A stretch of DNA of 33,454 nucleotides from Moorena sp. SS36440bin_2 (GTDB lineage: Bacteria > Cyanobacteriota > Cyanobacteriia > Cyanobacteriales > Coleofasciculaceae), in NCBI GenBank assembly GCA_011524395.1, contig WTKN01000030.1, positions 1,943-35,396 on the forward strand, given 5' to 3'. Within the stretch, counting starts at the first letter, position 1; each line of letters opens with the position of its first letter. A model generated the notes under the pieces. The model saw only the letters and a program-made list of their open reading frames with translations, did no database searches and had not been told where the DNA came from. Below, in pieces: positions 24,353-30,443 of the stretch. The translations under genes were made by a program, and so were the position numbers.

Positions 24353-25069
24353 TTACTCAGCTGTAGCTAGTTCTGTGCTGCCACGAACGCGACGACGGGT
24401 AAGGGTATTGTATAGCATTATACCAATGGCTTTAATCAGGTTACCCTCCAGTTCCTGGAACATCTTCATATTCATGCCAAAGGCAGCATTAGCTTCTTCC
24501 ACAATCCGCTCCGCTGTGGCATCATCAATGGGTAGGTCATCCATGGCTTGGCGATAGTTGGCCTTGAATGCCTTCTCATCAGGGATTTGTTTGAATTCAT
24601 AAAAAGCAGTACCTTGCCCATCTGATAAGTTCATCCCGCGCTGGGCAATCTTTTTGAGAATTTGTCCGCCAGATAAGTCCCCTAGATAGCGGGTGTAGGA
24701 GTGAGCAACCAATAGTTCTGGTTCCTTCTCAGACATATCTTTAATTCTTTGGACATACTCTTTAGCCGCCACTGAAGGGACTACTTTCTCTTGCCAGTTA
24801 GAACCGAAGTAATAGCATAGGTCTTGCTCTAGGGTCTTTTTCCGATTGAGCTCTTGGAAGTAGATTTTTGAAAGAATCGGGTGTTCCCGATGCCGCTCCA
24901 TCTCCTCTTCCATAGCGGAATAGACGAAGTAAAGGTTGGATACTAATTTACGGTAGGAGGTTTTTTCAACGGTTCCTTTCAAAAAGCACTTGACAAAACC
25001 CACATTCTCTGCCATGGTGTGGGATTTTTTTGTGCCTTCACGCAACTTGGTGGCTAAATTGGTACTCAT
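24353..25069 (-). CDS. ho1: Heme oxygenase HO1 (biliverdin-producing, ferredoxin-dependent)
   Basis: 238 aa, the standard cyanobacterial HO1 length. It opens heme to biliverdin IXalpha, CO and Fe2+, the first step toward phycobilins. The proximal heme ligand is H17 (KKSHTMAEN). The distal helix is HSYTRYLGDLSGGQILKKIA with catalytic D131 and the flexible glycines. The conserved EFKQIPDEKAFKANYRQAMDDL and NAAFGMNMKMFQELE segments follow. Single gene on the minus strand with a ~520-base upstream region. Confidence 0.96.
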   Translation of the reverse strand: MSTNLATKLREGTKKSHTMAENVGFVKCFLKGTVEKTSYRKLVSNLYFVYSAMEEEMERHREHPILSKIYFQELNRKKTLEQDLCYYFGSNWQEKVVPSVAAKEYVQRIKDMSEKEPELLVAHSYTRYLGDLSGGQILKKIAQRGMNLSDGQGTAFYEFKQIPDEKAFKANYRQAMDDLPIDDATAERIVEEANAAFGMNMKMFQELEGNLIKAIGIMLYNTLTRRRVRGSTELATAE

Positions 25070-25252
25070 TCTTTATTTTTGTTCCTAAAGTTGACGGTAT
25101 TTGTATTACTACTTACAGACAATCGAATATCTTTCCAAATTATTAGAGTAAACTGATTTAATGAAAAATTTTATTAAGAATTCTTACGTCAAGCCGAGAT
25201 TATATCTCCCCCACCGTCACAGAGCAAGTTCATAGATTGTAAAACTGATCAG

Positions 25253-25300
25253 TGTCTTGATGCAGTCGCTCATGGGAGGAACCTTTGGCGGCGCTGCATC
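25253..25300 (+). repeat. Dispersed cruciform repeat GATGCAGTCGCTCATGGG
   Basis: Starts TGTCTTGATGCAGTCGCTC and ends GCGCTGCATC. The ends are complementary (GATGCAG-CG), giving a cruciform. Same family as 28857-28909 and, inverted, 12380-12526. Confidence 0.85.
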
Positions 25301-25406
25301 CCTTTAACAATGCTTTGATCAGTACACAGAGGGAGCATCGGAGAAGTTCTAGCCTAGATTCTTGGTTCAACTGTTGCAATCATCCAAAAAGCTCTAGAAA
25401 CTAGCA

Positions 25407-25446
25407 AGACTGTCTAAGTATTTAAGTAAAAATACTTAGACAGTCT
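25407..25446. terminator. 17-bp perfect hairpin downstream of GT2
   Basis: The arms at 25407-25423 and 25430-25446 are exact reverse complements (AGACTGTCTAAGTATTT), with a 6-base loop AAGTAA. It lies ~145 bases after the GT2 stop (minus strand). There is no U-tract, so it may be a small palindromic repeat rather than a terminator. Confidence 0.45.
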
Positions 25447-25591
25447 CATTAAAGGCGGTCTGACAAGGCGCTGGCTGAAGCTCGCCAAGGGAACGGGCAC
25501 CAAGAGAGTGGAAATTTGCTTCACCATGGTGAGGCTGCCAATGCCTTGGCAGTTTAATCAGATTTTTTCTAGTGCCGAATTCCCAGAGAGT

Positions 25592-26551
25592 CTATGCCTT
25601 GAATTGACGCAACACACTAAACGCCTGAGAACGCCATCCTTGTGGCAATAGGGACAACACCAAAGCAACCCAAGCTTTTGAGGGGGAGCAAGCTTTTCCT
25701 GACCAAACTAATTCACGTCCGGTTGATGTTTGTCCAATTTCAATCAGCCGCAATCCTAGTAGTAGCTTAGTTTCCGTCAGACGCGATCGCCTAACTGTCT
25801 CCAACATTTCTGACTCAAAGGTATAACTTTCTAGATAACGCAGTTTATCTTTTAAATAGGGAATTGCTCGACTAATCCCTTGCTGTTGGGCATGGAATCG
25901 ATATTCCATTAACAATTCTGGTAAATAATAAGCTTTCTTGCCCGCAATAGCCAGCCGAACGAATAAATCATTATCTTCACAATTTTGGATGTTAGGACGC
26001 ATAAAATCCACATCTTTCAATGCCTGCATCCGAAATAACGTAGCGCCAACTTGAAAGCTCTGCTGAATAAAAACAACTTCAACTAAATTCTCAACAATTC
26101 CTTCGATTAACTTAGTTCTTCCCCACCTCTGAGAGTTTAATTTGGTAGCTGATTCATCTCTAGTATTATTAATATTAATTACCCAATGATCTGTCCCGAC
26201 CAAATCAATACTATGGTCTGGCTCTAAGATAGCGGTTGTTTTGGCTAAAAATTCAGGTGTCAGCCGGTCATCATCATCAAATTTAATAAAATATTCCCCC
26301 AAGGCCGCATCAAATCCAGAGCGCATATTATTACTTTTTCCAATATTTTTGGGGTGACGGATGTAGTTAATTCGGCTATCCTGATACTGGGACATTAGCT
26401 CAGGAGTGTCATCAGTTGAACCATCATCACAGATAATTAATTCCCAGTCTTGATACGTTTGTTTAATAACACTGTCAATCGCATAAGGAAGTAAATTCAC
26501 GCGATTGAATGTAGGAATACACACACTAACCTTGGGGACTCGTTGAATCAT
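25592..26551 (-). CDS. Family 2 glycosyltransferase
   Basis: 319 aa, GT-A fold. The nucleotide-sugar site is KVSVCIPTFNRVNLLPYAID (~7-26) and IICDDGSTDDT (~39-49); the metal-binding D-x-D region is KFDDDDRLTPEF (~90-101). The C-terminal part is helical without obvious membrane spans, so it is probably peripheral. The donor and acceptor sugars cannot be read from sequence. It is divergent from the first GT4 gene (144-base gap), and the three glycosyltransferases together suggest exopolysaccharide or glycolipid decoration. Confidence 0.9.
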   Translation of the reverse strand: MIQRVPKVSVCIPTFNRVNLLPYAIDSVIKQTYQDWELIICDDGSTDDTPELMSQYQDSRINYIRHPKNIGKSNNMRSGFDAALGEYFIKFDDDDRLTPEFLAKTTAILEPDHSIDLVGTDHWVININNTRDESATKLNSQRWGRTKLIEGIVENLVEVVFIQQSFQVGATLFRMQALKDVDFMRPNIQNCEDNDLFVRLAIAGKKAYYLPELLMEYRFHAQQQGISRAIPYLKDKLRYLESYTFESEMLETVRRSRLTETKLLLGLRLIEIGQTSTGRELVWSGKACSPSKAWVALVLSLLPQGWRSQAFSVLRQFKA

Positions 26552-26695
26552 TGTATTGTTATAGATGAAACTATCAAGCCACTCAATTCATTGGTTTGTT
26601 GACATAAAATTATGCTCTTGGATGCCTGATATCAAGTCCGTTTACAACAAACTAGATATGACTTATAGCAATGTATTACCTAACCTGAAGATATA

Positions 26696-27925
26696 ATGAA
26701 AATTATCATGCTATCTGCCACCTTTCCTTATCCCCCCACTAGGGGAGGAACTCAGGTACGGACATTTAATTTACTAAAACATCTTAAGTTAAGTCATGAT
26801 ATCACCATGATTACTCAACGTTCAGAAGATGTCACGGATCAGGAAGTGGAAAAACTCGGGCAATGGGTAGATGAATTGGTAGTTTTCCCCCAACCAAAGC
26901 CATCTGATCGGTCAGGAGGCATCTGGGGCAAAGTAAAGCGATTTAGTAATTTTATTCGCCAGGGAATTCCCCCCAGTGTGCTACATCTCTACTCTCGGGA
27001 AATTCAGCAATGGATGGATGAAGCTGTGGCGGCTGGACGGTTTGACATTATTACCTGTGAACATAGTGTCAATGAAATATATGTACGACCAGAATGGCGA
27101 CAGCAGCTGGGAACGGTGGTGAATATTCACAGTTCTGTGTATGGTACGTTCCGTAATCAGTTGGAAACTCGAACCTCGGAAAATCAGCTCAGAGACCAGT
27201 TAAATTTACCCCTGTTGCACCGCTATGAGGAACGATACTGTGCCAAATTTACTGGTCTTGTGGTCACAACACCGGAGGATCAAAGCCAGATAGCTGCCTA
27301 CAAGCCATCGGGTAAAATTGCGGTGATTCCAAATGGGGTGGATTTGACTCAATTTCCCCAACGCACTGCTGACCCAGGGGGACATCGCATAGTTTTTATT
27401 GGAGCTATGGATAACCGAGCCAACATTGATGCTGTAAGCTTTTTCAGCTTGGAGGTCTTTCCAGCCATTAAAGAACGCTATGGAGATGCTAGCCTTGACC
27501 TGGTAGGAGCAAGACCAGTACCTTCGGTGTTGGAATTGGCAACATTGTCGGGAATTACGGTCACCGGTCGTGTGCCATCAATGGTAGAGTATCTCCATCA
27601 AGCAACTATCTGTGTGGTACCGATGCGGACTGGCTTTGGCATTAAAAACAAGACCCTGGAAGCAATGGCGGCTGGGGTACCTGTAGTGGGAAGCGATCGC
27701 GGTTTGGAGGGACTGGCGGTTGATGGTGCCAATACACCTCTGCGAGCATTGCGGGCAAATCATGTTAAGGACTATATTAGTGCCATTACTCGTTTGTTTG
27801 AAGACCCACAACTGCGAGCAAAGTTGTCCCAAAACGGGCGCTCATTGATCGAGAATGAATACACCTGGGATCGGGCTGGTCAATGCTACGAAAAAGCCCT
27901 AGCTCAGTCAGTGCTTAGGAGTTAG
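26696..27925 (+). CDS. Family 4 glycosyltransferase, paralogue A
   Basis: 409 aa, GT-B fold. The N-terminal domain opens MKIIMLSATFPYPPTRGGTQ, which resembles the opening of exopolysaccharide/PEP-CTERM-associated sugar transferases. The C-terminal domain has VIPNGVD (~213), IVFIGAMDNRANIDAV, TGRVPSMVEYL and the retaining-GT4 E-x7-E region in GFGIKNKTLEAMAAGVPVV with GSDRGLEGL (~307-335). About two thirds of residues match paralogue B (28994-30208) by eye, so the pair arose by tandem duplication. Sugar specificity unknown. Confidence 0.9.
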   Translation: MKIIMLSATFPYPPTRGGTQVRTFNLLKHLKLSHDITMITQRSEDVTDQEVEKLGQWVDELVVFPQPKPSDRSGGIWGKVKRFSNFIRQGIPPSVLHLYSREIQQWMDEAVAAGRFDIITCEHSVNEIYVRPEWRQQLGTVVNIHSSVYGTFRNQLETRTSENQLRDQLNLPLLHRYEERYCAKFTGLVVTTPEDQSQIAAYKPSGKIAVIPNGVDLTQFPQRTADPGGHRIVFIGAMDNRANIDAVSFFSLEVFPAIKERYGDASLDLVGARPVPSVLELATLSGITVTGRVPSMVEYLHQATICVVPMRTGFGIKNKTLEAMAAGVPVVGSDRGLEGLAVDGANTPLRALRANHVKDYISAITRLFEDPQLRAKLSQNGRSLIENEYTWDRAGQCYEKALAQSVLRS

Positions 27926-28050
27926 TGGAATCTGCTCATCTAAAAACTTCCGAGAGTAGGAAAGCTCCGTGAAGGTGGCAAACCCCTCTAAATCACCGTC
28001 ACTGGAAGTGATAGAGAGATTAGCCTAGGTGGTGTTGGTAAATCGTTGAC

Positions 28051-28470
28051 ACTCCCCGCCCGCTTATGAGCGGGGATTCTTAGATCTACGACCGGCCTTA
28101 AACCTCCGTATCCTTGCGGCAATACCTAAACCGAAACCCCGTCAAGACTAAGGTTCTAGTTCAGTTTACGTGCATACCCAGCGGGCTGGTCTCCTTAAGC
28201 GTTCAGTTACTTTTTGAGAAGTGCCTTATAGAGTCCGTTGCTTCCCTGTTTCACTTGGTTCCGGCGTGCCCCGCCGTACCGTTGTTTTCTCAAAGTGTTG
28301 TCTTGCTGGGTTCACACACCGATTGGTAGTCGTTCGCGTAGCGTGGCCATAGGCCAATGGTTGGGTTTTTAAGGAGGATCTTCCCTACCCTCCGGGCATT
28401 ACTACTTTAAGGTCAATAAGTTACGGGTCTCTCTCCCGGCTCAGCCTCGGTTTTTCAGCCTGTACCCTAT
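28051..28470 (-). ncRNA. Candidate omega-RNA/reRNA-like transcript of the orphan element
   Basis: In TnpB elements the guide RNA (omega-RNA) is transcribed across the 3' end of tnpB and the right end, stopping just past it. Here that right-end segment is kept without tnpB and lies downstream of a perfect promoter on the same strand. If a guide exists, it would be the bases beyond the right end, starting CGATTTACCAACACC on the minus strand. Expression and TnpB compatibility are inference. Confidence 0.4.
28330..28363 (-). repeat. Dispersed CTACGCGAACGAC repeat nested in IS605 remnant
   Basis: ATTGGCCTATGGCCACGCTA followed by CGCGAACGAC on the minus strand; related to repeats at 7972, 22755 and 23170. 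Confidence 0.65.
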
Positions 28471-28476
28471 ACTTAA

Positions 28477-28505
28477 ATTATACTATGGCGCTAGATAAGT
28501 GTCAA
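28477..28505 (-). promoter_or_regulatory. Perfect sigma70 consensus promoter inside the element
   Basis: On the minus strand TTGACA (28505-28500) and TATAAT (28482-28477) are separated by exactly 17 bases (28483-28499). The start site would be near 28470, reading into the coding-deleted element toward its right end. Confidence 0.85.
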
Positions 28506-28558
28506 CTAAAAGCCGTCCTAGAAGGACGGGGCTTTAAACCCAAAAATTTTGGTAAATT

Positions 28559-28993
28559 TGAATTTTTAACTATATTTTCTAGAGTAAAATTCACAATTAG
28601 TATAAATGTATTGGTATGAAGATATAATACATTTATACTGTCCGATTTTTTCGGTATTCTTATTTGTCGTTGTTTTTTTTGTTTTGGGTAATAGATAATC
28701 GTGAATTACTCTGAAGTAATCACAATTATCTATTACTCCAACCTTGGCAATATCGATTATCACGTATTCTATACAATAAGAAGTTGGAGTAAACTAAAAT
28801 GACGAAATGTTAATAAAAGTTTATATTTTTTTTAACTAGTATAAATAAACTCATGCTTGTCTTGATGCAGTCGCTCATGGGGGAAACCCCCAAGACCGCG
28901 CTGCATCGCTAACTCATGTAAAAAGTGAGATAAGTATGAATTATTGCCTGTCCTTTCCTTGTGGTCAATTATTGGTCAAAGTAGTAACGTCCT
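28559..28993. other. AT-rich leader region of GT4 paralogue B
   Basis: No supported gene. It contains a 14-bp inverted repeat AGTATAAATGTATT / AATACATTTATACT (28599-28612, 28626-28639), a long hairpin with arms TAATAGATAAT / ATTATCTATTA (28689-28699, 28725-28735), TACTCCAAC (28734-28742) complementary to GTTGGAGTA (28783-28791), and a compact cruciform repeat (28857-28909). Confidence 0.7.
28857..28909 (+). repeat. Dispersed cruciform repeat GATGCAGTCGCTCATGGG
   Basis: TGTCTTGATGCAGTCGCTC...GCGCTGCATCGC with an inner TGGGGG-AAA-CCCCCA hairpin, 85 bases before GT4 paralogue B. Confidence 0.85.
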
Positions 28994-30208
28994 ATGAAGA
29001 TTCTAATGATCTCGACAACCTTTCCCTATCCGCCAACGCGGGGGGCAACTCAGGTCAGGACGTTTAATTTACTTAAGTACCTGAGTGAGCGTCATGCTAT
29101 AACCTTGGTTACTCAACGTTCTGAAGAGATCACGGATATCGATGTAGAAAAATTGCAGTCGTGGGTGGAAGAACTGGTAATTTTTCCCCAACCCCAGCCA
29201 TCAGAACAAGAGGAAGGCATAAAGAAGAAATTACAGCGCTGGAGTACCATTTTGCAACAGGGAACGCCCCAGAACGTGCTCCAACTCTACTCAACTCCAA
29301 TGCAGCAATGGCTGGATCAGGCTGTAGAGGCGGGACAATTTGACCTGATTACCTGTGAACACAGTACCAATGAAATTTATGTACGACCAGAGTGGCGGGA
29401 GCAGCTGCGAACTGTGGTGAATATTCATCATTCTGTATACCGGAAATCTCTGGACAAGCTGGAAACCAAAACATCAGACAATCAGCTGAAAGACCAGTTG
29501 AATTTGCCCCTATTACGTCGCTATGAGGAGCAATATTGTGCTAAATTCACAGACATTGTAGTCACAACAGCAGAAGATAGACGGCAAATAGAATCCTTTG
29601 AGCTAGACAGTAAAATTACATTGATTTCTAATGGGGTTGATGTTAATTTATTTCCCAGGCGCATCTCTGATCCTGGTGGACACAGATTAGTATTTACTGG
29701 GGCGATGGATAACCCACTAAACATCAAAGCAGCTCGTTATTTTACCCTAGAGGTGTTCCCAGCAATTACAGACCGCTATGGTGATACCAAGCTAGAATTG
29801 GTCGGACCCAAACCGGTGCAAGCGGTGCTAGACTTAGAAGAGATCCAAGGCATTAGTGTAACTGGTGCGGTGCCTTCTTTAGTAGACCACCTTCATAAGG
29901 CAACTATATTTGTGGTGCCAATGCTAAGTGGATTTGGCGTAAAAAATAAAACTCTGGAAGCGATGGCAGCAGGAGTACCGGTCGTGGGAAGCGATCGCGG
30001 TTTGGAGGGCTTGACAGTTGATGGCGGGGATGTCCCTTTGCGGGCATTACGAGCAAATGATACAACAGAATATGTTTATGGGATTAGTCGGTTATTTGAA
30101 GACCGCCAACTCCGTAAACAACTGTCTGAAAATGGTCGAGCGTATATTGAACAGAAATATACTTGGGAACGTTCTGGTGAGCTGTATGAGCAGGTAATCA
30201 CAGGTTGA
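28994..30208 (+). CDS. Family 4 glycosyltransferase, paralogue B
   Basis: 404 aa, the tandem paralogue of 26696-27925. It shares the FPYPPTRGATQVRTFNLL opening, the TCEHS-NEIYVRPEWR block, DQLNLPLLRRYEEQYCAKF, ISNGVDVNLFP and the GFGVKNKTLEAMAAGVPVV...GSDRGLEGL active-site region. Differences cluster in residues ~65-100 and ~195-215, which may reflect acceptor choice. It starts at ATG 28994. No Shine-Dalgarno is obvious. The 1.07-kb gap to paralogue A holds the IS605 remnant, so the two are probably not one transcript. Confidence 0.9.
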   Translation: MKILMISTTFPYPPTRGATQVRTFNLLKYLSERHAITLVTQRSEEITDIDVEKLQSWVEELVIFPQPQPSEQEEGIKKKLQRWSTILQQGTPQNVLQLYSTPMQQWLDQAVEAGQFDLITCEHSTNEIYVRPEWREQLRTVVNIHHSVYRKSLDKLETKTSDNQLKDQLNLPLLRRYEEQYCAKFTDIVVTTAEDRRQIESFELDSKITLISNGVDVNLFPRRISDPGGHRLVFTGAMDNPLNIKAARYFTLEVFPAITDRYGDTKLELVGPKPVQAVLDLEEIQGISVTGAVPSLVDHLHKATIFVVPMLSGFGVKNKTLEAMAAGVPVVGSDRGLEGLTVDGGDVPLRALRANDTTEYVYGISRLFEDRQLRKQLSENGRAYIEQKYTWERSGELYEQVITG

Positions 30209-30227
30209 AGGGGTAGGGTTAGGGTGC

Positions 30228-30292
30228 GCTTCTATTAGGGTTTAGGGTGTAGGGTTTAGGGTGTAGGGTTTAGGGTGTAGGGTTTAGGGTGA
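30228..30292 (+). repeat. Heptamer array GGGTTTA/GGGTGTA
   Basis: Alternating GGGTTTA and GGGTGTA units, about eight in total, directly after GT4 paralogue B. Identical in unit to plant telomere repeats by coincidence of the 7-bp unit size. Confidence 0.9.
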
Positions 30293-30319
30293 GCAAGGGA
30301 GAATGACAAAGACATGGAC

Positions 30320-30383
30320 GTGGACGAAGTTGCCTGTTGCCTAAAATCCAACATGTACCTCACCCAATTTAGAACTGCTATAT
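30320..30383 (-). mobile_element. One end of a MITE-like element (same family as 8937-9076)
   Basis: On the minus strand ATATAGCA is followed after 15 bases by AGGTACA, then TTTTAGG and AACAGGC units. This is the left-end layout of the menG-menC element next to the 30228 heptamer array. The opposite end is not recognisable. Confidence 0.5.
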
Positions 30384-30443
30384 TGCCGACAACATTTTTT
30401 TAAAACTAGGAAAAAACTGCAAAGATAAACCATTAAAACATCA

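Larger units (their letters stand above)
25070..25591. other. Intergenic region between GT2 gene and ho1
   Basis: No gene. It holds a compact cruciform repeat (25253-25300), a 17-bp perfect hairpin (25407-25446), and a GC-richer structured stretch (about 25450-25555) with GCCAAGG (25484-25490) complementary to CCTTGGC (25544-25550) and a TCACCATGGTGA palindrome. The ho1 promoter should lie in the first ~150 bases. Confidence 0.7.
28044..28548 (-). mobile_element. Coding-deleted IS200/IS605 (TnpB-type) element
   Basis: Read on the minus strand, the left end carries a CCGTCCT-TCT-AGGACGG hairpin (arms 28513-28519 and 28523-28529) after GGGTTTAAAGC. The right end carries the AGAATCCCCGC...GCGGGGAGTGTCAA hairpin (inner stem 28059-28074). 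These are the typical ends of cyanobacterial IS605/IS1341-type elements (from memory). The ~430 bases between encode no TnpA or TnpB. A dispersed CTACGCGAACGAC repeat is inserted inside (28330-28363). A 9-bp direct repeat TTGGTAAAT flanks it (28035-28043, 28549-28557), which is unusual since this family normally makes no target duplication. Confidence 0.7.

Noticed and set aside
28114-28329. 71-aa open frame inside the IS605-like remnant
   Set aside because: It runs opposite to the element's promoter and hairpin order and does not resemble TnpA or TnpB.
28566-28763. 65-aa minus-strand open frame in AT-rich DNA
   Set aside because: It overlaps two hairpins, is rich in Ile/Tyr/Lys/Asn as expected from AT-rich noncoding DNA, and has no context support.
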